Shown: positions 1 to 9,222 of the stretch, piece after piece
Layout: each line of letters begins with the position of its first letter
How positions within the stretch are numbered: position 1 is the stretch's first letter
NCBI RefSeq assembly: GCF_004919685.1
Contig: NZ_SMYZ01000004.1
Location: forward strand, 186,001-250,000
Source of the DNA: Mesorhizobium norvegicum
GTDB lineage: Bacteria; Pseudomonadota; Alphaproteobacteria; Rhizobiales; Rhizobiaceae
DNA length: 64,000 nucleotides
Direction of reading: 5' to 3'
The notes under the pieces: generated by a model
What the model was told of the DNA's origin: nothing
The model's input: the letters and a program-made list of their open reading frames with translations, nothing else
Database searches by the model: none
Made by a program: the position numbers and the translations under genes

Positions 1-2554
1 ACTGGTGGCGGGTGATCGCTTCGATCATCGAATCCGAAAGCGGGTAATAAGGAATGGTCACCACCCGACCGAGAAAGGCCGCAGGGAAGACTTTCAGCAA
101 GGGGCTGCGCAGTGCGGTGTCCAGATCGTCGAGCCCTGCCCGCAGCGTGCCATTCCTGGTCCGATCCATGATGACTTCGGAGCCGACATTCGAGGTGAGC
201 AGGATCAGCGTGTTCTTGAAATCGATGCGCCGGCCCTCGCTGTCGTCCATCATCCCCTTGTCGAAGACCTGGAAGAAGATTTCGTGCACGTCAGGATGCG
301 CCTTCTCGACCTCGTCGAGCAGGATCACCGAGTAGGGTTTGCGGCGGACCGCCTCGGTCAGGATGCCGCCCTTGCCGTAGCCGACATATCCAGGCGGCGC
401 CCCTTTCAAGGTAGAGACCGTGTGCGCTTCCTGGAACTCGGACATGTTGATCGAGATGAGGTTCTGCTCGCCGCCGTAGAGCGTCTCGGCCAAGGCCAAT
501 GCGGTTTCGGTCTTGCCGACGCCCGAGGGGCCGCAGAGCAGGAACACGCCCACCGGCTTTTCCGGCGCGCCGAGCCCGGCGCGGCTGGTCTGCACGCGCT
601 TGGCGATCATCTCCATGGCGTGATCCTGGCCGACCACGCGTTCGGACAGAGTGCTGGCCAGCCGCAGCGCCTTTTCGGTCTGGCTCGACAGCATCCGCCC
701 CGTCGGGATACCGGTCCAGTCCTGAACGACCGCCGCCACGGCGTTGCGGTCGACCGACGGCAGGATCAGCGGCGTCTCACCTTGCGCCTCGGCCAGTTCG
801 GCCATCAGTTCGCGCAGCCGGGTGAGATCGGCGGCCGGATCGGGTAGAGGGGCATCGGTCGCCGCCGCTGCCTCCTCGCTCGTCCTGGCCGGTTTGGTCT
901 TGGCCGGTTTGGTCTTGGGCGCTTTTGCTTTGGGCGTTTCGGTCTTGGGCAGCGGAGCTTCAACTGCGTCCGCGCCGGCCGTTTCGCTCTCCGGCGTCTC
1001 CACCGCATCGAGTGGGACACCTTCGCCGCGCAGCCTGGCGCGCAGTTCGAGTATTTCGGCAACGAGTGCCTTTTCCCGATCCCAACGCTGCTGCGCGGCT
1101 GCGAGCGTGACTTCGGTTTCGGCCAACCCGGTGTCGACGCGTGCCTGCCGATCGTTCACCTCGATGCCGATCGCAGCCTCGCGACCGATGATGCCGCGCT
1201 CGACCTCCAGCGCCTGGCGGCGACGGATGATGTCCTCGACCTCGGCCGGTGTAGCGTGCTGCGATATGGCGACACGGGCGCAAGCGGTGTCGAGAAGGCT
1301 CACCGCCTTGTCAGGCAGTTGCCGCGCCGGGATGTAGCGATGCGACAGGCCGACCGCCGCTTCGATCGCCTCATCCAGTATCTGCACCTTGTGGTGCTGC
1401 TCCAGAACGCCGGCGACACCGCGCAACATGAGAACGGCCACCGCCTCCGAAGGCTCGTCGATTTTTACCACCTGGAAGCGGCGGGTCAGCGCCGGGTCTT
1501 TCTCGATGTGCTGCTTGTATTCGGCCCAGGTCGTTGCCGCGATCGTACGCAATTCGCCGCGCGCCAGCGCCGGCTTCAAGAGATTGGCCGCGTCACCGGT
1601 TCCAGCCGCGCCGCCTGCGCCAATCAAGGTGTGGGCCTCATCGATGAACAGGATGACCGGCGTTTCGGAAGACTGCACCTCATCGATGACCGCCTTCAGC
1701 CGTTTTTCGAACTCGCCCTTCACGCTTGCACCCGCCTGCATCAATCCGACATCGAGCATGCGCACACTGACGCCTTGCAGTGTGGGCGGCACGTCGTCTG
1801 CTGCAATACGCAAGGCAAAGCCCTCGACGACCGCGGTCTTGCCGACGCCAGCCTCACCGGTCAGGATCGGGTTGTTTTGCCGACGTCGCATCAGGATATC
1901 GACGATTTGCCTGATCTCCGGATCGCGGCCGACGACCGGATCGATCTTGCCGTCGCGAGCGCGCTGGGTCAGGTCGGTGGCGTATTTCGCCAGCGCCGAA
2001 TCCCCGCCCGGAGGGCGCTTCGGCGTTTCGGCCGCGGAAACCGCTATGCCTGCGCGGGCTTCGAGCGAGCCCTCCATGACATCGGCGAACCGTGCAATGA
2101 CCGCGGCGGCGTCGATCTTGTCAAACTCGCCGCTGATCTTCGACAGCAGGCCTTCCAGCACCGGCGTCTTCAGGCAGGCAAGGAGAATATGGGCGCTGCG
2201 GACTTCCTCGACGCCGAACTCGAGCGTCGCCAGGTTCCAGGCTTCCTGGATGGCATGGAAGATATGGTCGGAAAATTCCTCGATCGACGTTGCGCCGTAA
2301 GGCAGCTTGTCGACGGCGCGGGTCATGTCGGCGGTGAGCCGGCTCGCATCCACGCCCGCATCGGCGATTATCATTTGCACATCCGAGCGGTCGGAAAGCA
2401 CCAGTTGCTCGATGAAGTGGACGAGCTCGACGTAAGGATTGCCGCGCAGTTTGGCGGTGTCGGCCGCGGCCTTGAAGGCGCGCACACCGACAGGATTGAG
2501 CTTGCCGACCAGTTCCTTGCGTTTGAAGGTCTGCGATGACCGGCGCTGTTCCAT
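1..2554 (-). CDS. clpV (tssH): T6SS sheath-disassembly ATPase ClpV (3' end outside window)
   Basis: AAA+ unfoldase that recycles the contracted TssB-TssC sheath in the cytoplasm. Translating the minus strand from ATG 2554 gives an open frame of 851 codons running off the left edge. It has an N-terminal Clp repeat domain, a first AAA module (Walker A GEAGVGKT near residue 231, Walker B ILFIDEAH), a middle coiled-coil region, and a second AAA module (Walker A GPSGVGKTE near residue 675, Walker B VILLDEVEKAH). AGGAG lies about 10 nt before the ATG. Divergent from tssA, the usual place for a T6SS ClpV. Odd: a Lys/Pro/Ala/Thr-rich low-complexity stretch at about residues 515-566 between the two ATPase modules. 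The C-terminus is missing only because the window ends. Confidence 0.97.
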   Translation of the reverse strand, partial: MEQRRSSQTFKRKELVGKLNPVGVRAFKAAADTAKLRGNPYVELVHFIEQLVLSDRSDVQMIIADAGVDASRLTADMTRAVDKLPYGATSIEEFSDHIFHAIQEAWNLATLEFGVEEVRSAHILLACLKTPVLEGLLSKISGEFDKIDAAAVIARFADVMEGSLEARAGIAVSAAETPKRPPGGDSALAKYATDLTQRARDGKIDPVVGRDPEIRQIVDILMRRRQNNPILTGEAGVGKTAVVEGFALRIAADDVPPTLQGVSVRMLDVGLMQAGASVKGEFEKRLKAVIDEVQSSETPVILFIDEAHTLIGAGGAAGTGDAANLLKPALARGELRTIAATTWAEYKQHIEKDPALTRRFQVVKIDEPSEAVAVLMLRGVAGVLEQHHKVQILDEAIEAAVGLSHRYIPARQLPDKAVSLLDTACARVAISQHATPAEVEDIIRRRQALEVERGIIGREAAIGIEVNDRQARVDTGLAETEVTLAAAQQRWDREKALVAEILELRARLRGEGVPLDAVETPESETAGADAVEAPLPKTETPKAKAPKTKPAKTKPARTSEEAAAATDAPLPDPAADLTRLRELMAELAEAQGETPLILPSVDRNAVAAVVQDWTGIPTGRMLSSQTEKALRLASTLSERVVGQDHAMEMIAKRVQTSRAGLGAPEKPVGVFLLCGPSGVGKTETALALAETLYGGEQNLISINMSEFQEAHTVSTLKGAPPGYVGYGKGGILTEAVRRKPYSVILLDEVEKAHPDVHEIFFQVFDKGMMDDSEGRRIDFKNTLILLTSNVGSEVIMDRTRNGTLRAGLDDLDTALRSPLLKVFPAAFLGRVVTIPYYPLSDSMIEAITRHQ

Positions 2555-2868
2555 CGAACGTGCTCCTGCAATCTGCCAGTCGATAACCTGCCACATAAGC
2601 CGTCACTTGACAAAGCGCGTGGTGGACAGCGCCCCTTCCATTTGTGGAAAGTACCGCACCATCGGCTGCAAACAACCACGCAATTGCCCGCCTTCATGCA
2701 ATGCATTTCACATGCAAGGCCGGCAATCTGGCCAAGGGTTTCGGCACCGCAGACGCGGTCTGGTCAGCTTTCGTTAATTTTTTGAGCAGTGCTTGAATTG
2801 TGGTAAAGTGCAACCGTGTGATACCGTAGGGTCACGTACGGTTTGAAGGCCGATCGCTGGGGGTTGGT
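2555..2868. promoter_or_regulatory. Divergent clpV-tssA intergenic region
   Basis: A 314-base gap between two divergent T6SS genes, so it must carry both promoters. For tssA the best sigma-70-like candidate is TTGAAT (2793-2798), 18 nt spacer, TGTGAT (2817-2822). It also contains repeated ATGCA-type words around 2694-2716. No -24/-12 sigma-54 element was found here. Confidence 0.45.
2823..2842. repeat. Inverted repeat in tssA leader
   Basis: ACCGTA (2823-2828) and TACGGT (2837-2842) form a perfect 6-base inverted repeat with an 8-base spacer, ending 26 nt before the tssA start. It could be an operator half-site pair or a leader hairpin; nothing in the sequence decides which. Confidence 0.35.
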
Positions 2869-4041
2869 GTGATTGATGTCGCACTCTGGCTTGCTCCGCT
2901 CGACGGTGAAAATCCGTCAGGGGAGGATTTGCGCAACGACCCGGCTTTTCATGAGCTGGAGCGCCTGACGGAACCCGAGATCAAGGTCGTCCACGACGGC
3001 CAAAACAAACCCGCCTCGCAAAGCACCATTCCGGTCGACTGGCCTGCGGTGCTCGCCAAGGCGGAGGAATTGCGCGCGCATGGCCGGGACCTGCGCCTGC
3101 TCGTCATCGTCACGCGCGCGCTGGCCAATGAAGAAGGACTGGCCGGTCTCGCGCAGGGGCTGACCCTTATTGCGCAGACCTTCGATCAGCATTGGGAAAC
3201 CATGCATCCGGCGCTGCGGCCCAACGCTTCGCCACGCGATGCCGCCTTGCGCCGCATCAACGCGCTGCTCGACCTCCAGAATGGTCAGGAGGGGTTGTTG
3301 GCGAACCTGCGGCAAATGACGTTCTTTGCGCCGCGTGCAATCGGCCCGATTCAGGGCAAGGATCTGGAAAAGGGTGCGCTCGACGACCGTGTCATGCTCC
3401 AGGAAGCCGCCTCGGGATTGAATGCGGCAGAAAAGGCCGCACTGGTTAGTGCGCACGGACAATTGTTGAACCGGGTGCGTGCCGGATGTGCGGCACAGAT
3501 GGATCAAGCCAACGCAGAGATGGTCTTGCTCGTCGCCGACGCCAGGGCAGCGATCGCGGCCCTGGATGCGGTCGAGACCGCCCTCAACACTCGTCTCGAG
3601 AGCAGCGGCGCTCCTGTTCCGGAATTAAAACGGTTTCTGCAGCGTTTGCTGACGACCCTCGAACGGAATTCGGCAGCCGGCGCCGTGGCGAATGGCGCGG
3701 CCAAGCCGCCCACGCCGGCAGAACCGGCAACGCCTGCTCGAAACGGTCATGGAGCCGATACTATGGCAAGTGCGGCAAGCTACGCGGACTCGAGCACGGG
3801 GCTTCCCGACCGGATCTCCTCGCGCGACGACGTGGTGAAATGCCTCGACCTCGTCGTCGCCTTCTATGACCGCACCGAACCGTCGAGCCCGATTCCGCAC
3901 CTGGCGCGGCGTGTGCGCCGAATGGTGCATATGGATTTCGTTGAACTGATGGAAGATCTCGCCCCGTCGGGGCTGAAGGAATTCCGGCTCCTTGCCGGCG
4001 TTCCCGACGTCAAGAAGACGGCTCAGAAGGATGAAAGGTAA
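2869..4041 (+). CDS. tssA: T6SS baseplate/cap protein TssA
   Basis: TssA (ImpA family) caps and coordinates assembly of the T6SS tail. The 390-residue product starts at GTG 2869, the first possible start in this frame after the divergent promoter region. The N-terminal ImpA_N-type region (about residues 8-125) opens with WLAPLDGENPSGEDLRNDP, the typical TssA start, and an Ala/Pro/Gly-rich linker around residues 265-310 leads to a short C-terminal domain. First gene of the main plus-strand operon; tssB follows after 6 nt. Confidence 0.95.
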   Translation: MIDVALWLAPLDGENPSGEDLRNDPAFHELERLTEPEIKVVHDGQNKPASQSTIPVDWPAVLAKAEELRAHGRDLRLLVIVTRALANEEGLAGLAQGLTLIAQTFDQHWETMHPALRPNASPRDAALRRINALLDLQNGQEGLLANLRQMTFFAPRAIGPIQGKDLEKGALDDRVMLQEAASGLNAAEKAALVSAHGQLLNRVRAGCAAQMDQANAEMVLLVADARAAIAALDAVETALNTRLESSGAPVPELKRFLQRLLTTLERNSAAGAVANGAAKPPTPAEPATPARNGHGADTMASAASYADSSTGLPDRISSRDDVVKCLDLVVAFYDRTEPSSPIPHLARRVRRMVHMDFVELMEDLAPSGLKEFRLLAGVPDVKKTAQKDER

Positions 4042-4047
4042 CAACAC

Positions 4048-4587
4048 ATGCCAGCCGAAAGCAAAGCGAAGGTCATCGAACGAAATCGCGCGCCGCGGGT
4101 GCAGATCGCCTACGACGTGGAAACCTACGGTAGCCCGACGACGATCGAACTGCCGTTCGTCATGGGCGTGATGGCCGACCTTTCCGGTGCTTCGCAGACC
4201 AAGGAAGCGTCAAAGTCGGTGCTGGACCGCTCCTTTGTCGAGACCGACGCGAACCGCTTCCCCAAGTTCATGGAGGCGCTCGGACCACGGGTAAAGGCCC
4301 GCGTGAAGAATACACTGCCGCAGGCTGAGGGCGCCGAGCGGGACGAGGAACTGGCGCTCGATCTTACATTTTCCAGAATGGGCGATTTCGCCCCGGACAA
4401 GATCGCCGAGCAAGTTCCGCAACTGGCCGAGATCCTCAAGATGCGTCGCCAACTCGAGGAACTGCTCGGCTTCATGGATGGCCGTGTCGACGCCGAAAAA
4501 CGCATCGCGCAGCTTCTGAACAACGAACCGCTTCTTGGCAAGATCGCCAGCCAGGCGCTGGCCGACGACGACAAGGCAGGGGAGTAA
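4048..4587 (+). CDS. tssB: T6SS contractile sheath small subunit TssB
   Basis: TssB (VipA/ImpB) pairs with TssC to form the contractile sheath. The 179-residue length is normal for the family. The region VQIAYDVETYG and the following ELPFVMGVMADLSG are characteristic of VipA. A GAAAGG Shine-Dalgarno-like sequence lies upstream of the ATG. Gene order tssA-tssB-tssC with gaps of 6 and 3 nt shows cotranscription. Confidence 0.97.
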   Translation: MPAESKAKVIERNRAPRVQIAYDVETYGSPTTIELPFVMGVMADLSGASQTKEASKSVLDRSFVETDANRFPKFMEALGPRVKARVKNTLPQAEGAERDEELALDLTFSRMGDFAPDKIAEQVPQLAEILKMRRQLEELLGFMDGRVDAEKRIAQLLNNEPLLGKIASQALADDDKAGE

Positions 4588-4590
4588 ATC

Positions 4591-6096
4591 ATGGCCGAAC
4601 AGCAAAAGACCGCCGCCGTCGCCGCCGAGGCCGAAGCCATCGACCTTGGAGAATTCAGCGGGCTCCTCGAGAAGGATTTCAAGGTCAAGAAGGACGACAG
4701 CGAAAAGCTGCAGCAACTCGTGCGCAATCTCGCCCTCGCAGCACAGTCCCGTTCCGATACCACCACCATCTCGTCCAATGCGATCAAGTCGATCAAGTCG
4801 CTGATCGCGGGCATCGACAAGATGCTGACGACACAGGTCAACGAGATCCTGCACGCGCCCGAAGTGCGTGAGATGGAAGGCACATGGCGCGGCCTTTGGT
4901 ATCTCATCAACAACACCGAGACGGATCAGAAGCTGAAGATCCGGGTGATGAACATCTCCAAGGAGCAACTGGCCGACACGCTCGAAGACTATGAAGGCCA
5001 GATGTGGGACCAGAGCCCGATCTTCAAGAAAGTCTATACGGACGAGTATTCGATGCTTGGCGGCGAGCCGATCGGCTGTGTGATTGGCGCCTACGAATTC
5101 TCGAACCACCCGCGCGACGTCGGTCTGCTGCGCAACATCTCCGGCATCTGTGCTTCGGCGCACACGCCGTTTATCGCAGCCGCCTCGCCACGCCTGTTCC
5201 GCATGGACAGCTGGCAGGAATTACCGAACCCGCAAGATCTGCAGCAGATCGTCTCCAACCCGGCCTATGCCTCGTGGCAGTCGCTGCGCGAGAGCGAGGA
5301 CGCCCGCTATATCGGCCTGACCATGCCGCGCGTTCTGGCACGGCTGCCCTATGGCACGGATACCGTTCCGGTGAAGGGCTTCACCTTCGAGGAAGAGGTG
5401 CATGGCGATCACAACAAATATGTCTGGATGAACGCCGCCTTCCCGATGGGCGTAAACATAAACCGCAGCCACAAGCTCTATGGCTGGGGCACGCAGATCC
5501 GCGGCGTCGAGAATGGCGGCACAGTCCTCAACCTGCCGGTGCACAGTTTCCCGACCGACGACGGGTCGATCGCGATGAAATGTCCGACGGAAGTCGCCAT
5601 CGACGACCGGCGCGAAGCGGAACTGGCCAAGCTTGGCCTGATGCCGATCCTGCATCGAAAGAATACCGATCTCGCGGCCTTCATCGGCGCACACTCACTG
5701 CAGGACGACGAGACACGGGCGGGACGGCTGGTCGACCCCGACGCGCAGTCCAATGAGCGGCTGAGCGCCAACCTGCCCTATCTCTTCCCGGTCTCGCGCT
5801 TTGCGCATTACCTCAAGGCCATTGCGCGCGACAAGGTCGGCTCGTTCAAAGAGCGCTCCGACATGCAGATCTGGCTGACCGAATGGATCAACCGATACGT
5901 GTTGGCCAACCCGGCCTTTGCCGACGACAAGGCGCGCGCCAAGCGCCCGCTTGCCGCGGCCGAGGTTCAGGTGGACAGCGTCGAGGGGCGGCCGGGCTAT
6001 TACAACGCCCGCTTCTATCTGCGCCCGCACTACCAGCTCGAGGGCATCAATGCCTCGCTCCGACTGGTGTCGGAGCTGCCGTCCGTGAAGACTTGA
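4591..6096 (+). CDS. tssC: T6SS contractile sheath large subunit TssC
   Basis: TssC (VipB/ImpC), 501 residues, the expected size. Diagnostic stretches include EGTWRGLWYLINNTE near residue 95 and GCVIGAYEFSNHP near residue 160, and the C-terminal KDKVGSFKERSDMQIWLTEW region. GGGGAG just before the ATG. It forms the sheath with TssB that ClpV later disassembles. The 46-nt gap to hcp is the largest in this early part of the operon. Confidence 0.97.
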   Translation: MAEQQKTAAVAAEAEAIDLGEFSGLLEKDFKVKKDDSEKLQQLVRNLALAAQSRSDTTTISSNAIKSIKSLIAGIDKMLTTQVNEILHAPEVREMEGTWRGLWYLINNTETDQKLKIRVMNISKEQLADTLEDYEGQMWDQSPIFKKVYTDEYSMLGGEPIGCVIGAYEFSNHPRDVGLLRNISGICASAHTPFIAAASPRLFRMDSWQELPNPQDLQQIVSNPAYASWQSLRESEDARYIGLTMPRVLARLPYGTDTVPVKGFTFEEEVHGDHNKYVWMNAAFPMGVNINRSHKLYGWGTQIRGVENGGTVLNLPVHSFPTDDGSIAMKCPTEVAIDDRREAELAKLGLMPILHRKNTDLAAFIGAHSLQDDETRAGRLVDPDAQSNERLSANLPYLFPVSRFAHYLKAIARDKVGSFKERSDMQIWLTEWINRYVLANPAFADDKARAKRPLAAAEVQVDSVEGRPGYYNARFYLRPHYQLEGINASLRLVSELPSVKT

Positions 6097-6142
6097 TTTG
6101 CAGCAACAACATCCTGGTTTTTGAAAGCGGTGGAGAAAGATA

Positions 6143-6604
6143 ATGCCGACAACTACGAAGATCGATGGCTTTCTGAAAGTTCCGGATATCAAGGGGCCGA
6201 GCAAGCGCGACGGCCATGAGGACGAAATCGAAGTTCATGGGGTCGATTACAAGATCGTCGCGCCATACGATCCGAATTCGCTCTCGCGGCGCGGCCGGGT
6301 CTCCTTGGGCATGATCAAGTTCACCAAGCATTACGACAAGTCCTCGCCCTATCTGAAAAAAGCGCTGTTCGAGAACAAGGCGCTCGACGAAGTGGTGTTT
6401 TCGGCACGCCGGACAATCGATGGAGAAACCAGCGACTACCTGGTCGTCACCCTGACCGACGCCTCGATCATGGAATACGACATGCAGCAGGCCGAAGACG
6501 AGGCCGACCTGATCGAGGAAGAAGTCAGCTTTGCCTACAAGAAGATCAAGTTCGTCTACGACAAGGACGACGAGATCGAAATGGATGTCTATGTCGGCAA
6601 GTGA
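6143..6604 (+). CDS. hcp: T6SS tube protein Hcp (TssD)
   Basis: Hcp forms the hexameric inner tube pushed out by the sheath and can carry small effectors. The 153-residue product begins MPTTTKIDGFLKVPDIKG followed by SKRDGHEDEIEVHG, typical of the Hcp1 family, and is of standard length with no extension, so it is a structural Hcp and not an effector fusion. GGAGA precedes the ATG. The 3' end overlaps tssE. Confidence 0.96.
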   Translation: MPTTTKIDGFLKVPDIKGPSKRDGHEDEIEVHGVDYKIVAPYDPNSLSRRGRVSLGMIKFTKHYDKSSPYLKKALFENKALDEVVFSARRTIDGETSDYLVVTLTDASIMEYDMQQAEDEADLIEEEVSFAYKKIKFVYDKDDEIEMDVYVGK

Positions 6605-7346
6605 GGGCCGGCGGCCCGACGCGGACAAGCTGCAGGTTACCGGTAGTTCGCGAGCAAAACGCGAAGCGGTCCAGCCCTCTCTCTGGGACCGCCTGGTAAA
6701 CGACCTGCCGGGCATGACCTCCGAGATAGATGGGCTGCGCCAGGCCCTGCAGGATGAGCTTGGCGTGGACCGGCTGGAGAGCTTGGTTGCGGGCAGCGCG
6801 CGGCTCATCGATGCCGATGCGGAGTTGACGGCCGATCAGAAGCGGCGTCTGCACCGCCTGGCCTTTCAGACCCAGCACCGCGTGGAGATGGAAAGCCGCG
6901 GCGTGGTCGTGTCGGCCCGCGTGCTCCGGGAGGCTGTGCGGCGCGACATCGAGGCCCTGTTCAACACCGAGCGTTTCGAGGCTGTTCCGCTTCTTTCCGA
7001 TCTCGAAAGCGAGCAGGCAGCGGACAACCCGCCGTCGCTCGCCGATTTTCCGGAGGTGCGTCGAAGCGTGATCAACTACGGCGTACCCTCCTTCTCGGGC
7101 CGTTCCTCCCGTGACTTTGATCGTGAGGCGCTGGCACGCGAGATCCGCTCGGTGCTTGCGACGTTCGAGCCACGCCTCAAGGAAAGTACGACGAAGGTCA
7201 CGGTGACGCTTGGCGACAAGAGCGTGGGTTTGAAGATCGAGATTGACGCCGTGCTGATCATGACGCCGACGCCGGAACGCATGCGCCTGCGCACCACGAT
7301 CAATCTCGATAACGGCTTGGCGCGGACCGAATTTAGGGAGGCCTGA
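6591..7346 (+). CDS. tssE: T6SS baseplate protein TssE (gp25-like)
   Basis: TssE is the gp25/lysozyme-like baseplate wedge protein. The start chosen is ATG 6591, overlapping the hcp end by 14 nt; an ATG at 6585 is two codons upstream. The 251-residue product is longer than a usual TssE (about 140-180): the gp25 core with SVINYGVPSFSG is in the C-terminal half, and the N-terminal half holds a helical, charged region. tssF starts one base after its stop. Confidence 0.92.
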   Translation: MSASEGRRPDADKLQVTGSSRAKREAVQPSLWDRLVNDLPGMTSEIDGLRQALQDELGVDRLESLVAGSARLIDADAELTADQKRRLHRLAFQTQHRVEMESRGVVVSARVLREAVRRDIEALFNTERFEAVPLLSDLESEQAADNPPSLADFPEVRRSVINYGVPSFSGRSSRDFDREALAREIRSVLATFEPRLKESTTKVTVTLGDKSVGLKIEIDAVLIMTPTPERMRLRTTINLDNGLARTEFREA

Positions 7347-7347
7347 G

Positions 7348-9222
7348 ATGGATCGGGTCTTCGTAGAATATTACGAGGAGGAACTGACCCATATCCGCGC
7401 GCTGGCGGCGGAATTTGCCGACCTGCATCCGGCGGTGGCGCGCAATCTCTCGCTCGACACGGTGCCGTGTCCGGATCCGTATGTCGAGCGGTTGCTTGAC
7501 GGCGTCGCTTTCCTGGCGGCGCGCACCCGGCTGAAAGTCGACGCCGAACGCTCGCGGTTTTCACGCAGCGTGCTGGATGTCCTCTATCCCGACCTGGTCA
7601 CGCCGGCACCGGCAACGGCGATGGTGGTGCTGAAACCCGGCCAGCAGGTCCAGACGATGGTTGCCGGCCATGTCGTCAAGCGCAACACCCGGCTGGTCTC
7701 CGGCCTGCAACCCGGCCTTTCGACGCGCTGCACCTTCACCACCGCCCAGGACATCACGCTGTGGCCGATAGCGGTCACTTCGGTAAGCTATTTTCAAGAT
7801 CGCAGCGCGCTGGCGACGGCGGGCATAGCGCCGATCGGCGGTGTGGCCGGCGAGGCGGCGCTCCGCATCGTGCTGACCCGAACCGGAAAAGGCAGGCTCG
7901 ACGAACTGTCGCTCGACCGGCTTGATCTCTACTTTGCCGGGCGTACCAAGGCACCCCTGCTTTTCGACGCGATTTTCGGCGCCTGCTCGGCCGTTGGCGC
8001 GCGCGCGGAAGGCAAGACCAATCCCCTATCGCCCTTGCCGGAACCCGAAATGATCGGCATCAGCGACGACGAGTCCCTGATGCCTCGTACCCGTCCGACA
8101 TTCGAGGGGTACCGTCTGCTGCGCGAATATTTCATGATGCCCGAGCGCTTTCACTATGCGCGGGTTTCCGGGCTGCAGCCCGTCGTGCGCCGATGCGCGG
8201 CCGGGCTCGAGATCATCTTCATGTTCAGGCGTCCGGTGCCCGAGCTTGCCGACTTGACACCGGCCGATTTCGAACTTTTCGCAACGCCGATCATCAATCT
8301 CTTCGAGCGTGAGTGCAACGTCATCGAGCTTGATCCGCGCAAGACGCGCCAGGTGCTGCACGCCGACCGAACGCGGGCGCGCGACTTCGAAATCTATCGG
8401 GTCATCCGCGTGGAGGACGCAGACACCGGGGGCAGCGATGCCGAAATTCCAGAGCTCTTCAGCCTGGGTCAGAACCGCGGCAGTGGCTGGGTCTACTCCA
8501 CCGAGCGGCGCCCTCGTCGCGCGACGGAAGACGAGCGGCGCGACGGACTGACCCGCACCTCCTACGCAGGGGACGATGTCTTCCTGGCAATTTCACGCCC
8601 GGTGGAAAGCCCGGCGAACCGGCCGCTGAAGCGTGTCGACATCGTGGCGCTTTGCACCAACCGCGATTTGCCGATCCTCGATGACAATCCCACTTTGACG
8701 CTGGAGGCCGGCGACCCGGTCGAAACGGTGCGGCTTCTCGGCGCGCTGCGTCCGCCTCGCCCGGCCATCCCGGCGGCGCTGCCTTTGGGCGCGGCGGGCG
8801 AATCCCGCGCCGACAATCTCGCCTGGCGGCTGGTGGCGCAACTGGCGCTCAACTTTCTCAGCCTTGCCAAGGAAGGCCGCGGCGTCGATCCGCTGCATGC
8901 GCTGCTCGATCTTTACGCCGACCGGGGAGATCCGAGCCTTGCCCGCAACGTGCATTCGATCGTTCGCATAGACTCGCGGTCGGTCATCGAACGGCTGCAG
9001 ATCGACGGGCCGATGTGCTTCGGACGCGGCACGGAAGTGACATTGCATGTCGACCAGTCGGTCCTGGCAGGGCAAAGCACATTGCTGCTTTCGGCCTTGC
9101 TTGCACGGCTGTTTGCCCGTCATGCCGGTATAAACGGCTTTGTGCGAACCCGCACGCGGCTGCTGCAGAAGCAGGAGGATGTGCCATGGCCGATGACGCC
9201 CGGCAATCGCTACCTGATCTAG
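7348..9222 (+). CDS. tssF: T6SS baseplate protein TssF
   Basis: TssF (ImpG/VasA), the large baseplate wedge subunit, 624 residues as expected. It opens with FVEYYEEELTHIRALAAEFA, a clear family signature, and has LSRPVESPANRP-like and EGRGVDPLHALLDLY stretches toward the C-terminus. GGGAGG lies 8 nt before the ATG. It overlaps tssG by 37 nt. Confidence 0.96.
   Translation: MDRVFVEYYEEELTHIRALAAEFADLHPAVARNLSLDTVPCPDPYVERLLDGVAFLAARTRLKVDAERSRFSRSVLDVLYPDLVTPAPATAMVVLKPGQQVQTMVAGHVVKRNTRLVSGLQPGLSTRCTFTTAQDITLWPIAVTSVSYFQDRSALATAGIAPIGGVAGEAALRIVLTRTGKGRLDELSLDRLDLYFAGRTKAPLLFDAIFGACSAVGARAEGKTNPLSPLPEPEMIGISDDESLMPRTRPTFEGYRLLREYFMMPERFHYARVSGLQPVVRRCAAGLEIIFMFRRPVPELADLTPADFELFATPIINLFERECNVIELDPRKTRQVLHADRTRARDFEIYRVIRVEDADTGGSDAEIPELFSLGQNRGSGWVYSTERRPRRATEDERRDGLTRTSYAGDDVFLAISRPVESPANRPLKRVDIVALCTNRDLPILDDNPTLTLEAGDPVETVRLLGALRPPRPAIPAALPLGAAGESRADNLAWRLVAQLALNFLSLAKEGRGVDPLHALLDLYADRGDPSLARNVHSIVRIDSRSVIERLQIDGPMCFGRGTEVTLHVDQSVLAGQSTLLLSALLARLFARHAGINGFVRTRTRLLQKQEDVPWPMTPGNRYLI

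Noticed and set aside
5..2539. Long plus-strand open frames opposite clpV (5-847, 1256-2539)
   Set aside because: They are antisense shadows; the minus-strand frame carries all ClpV motifs.
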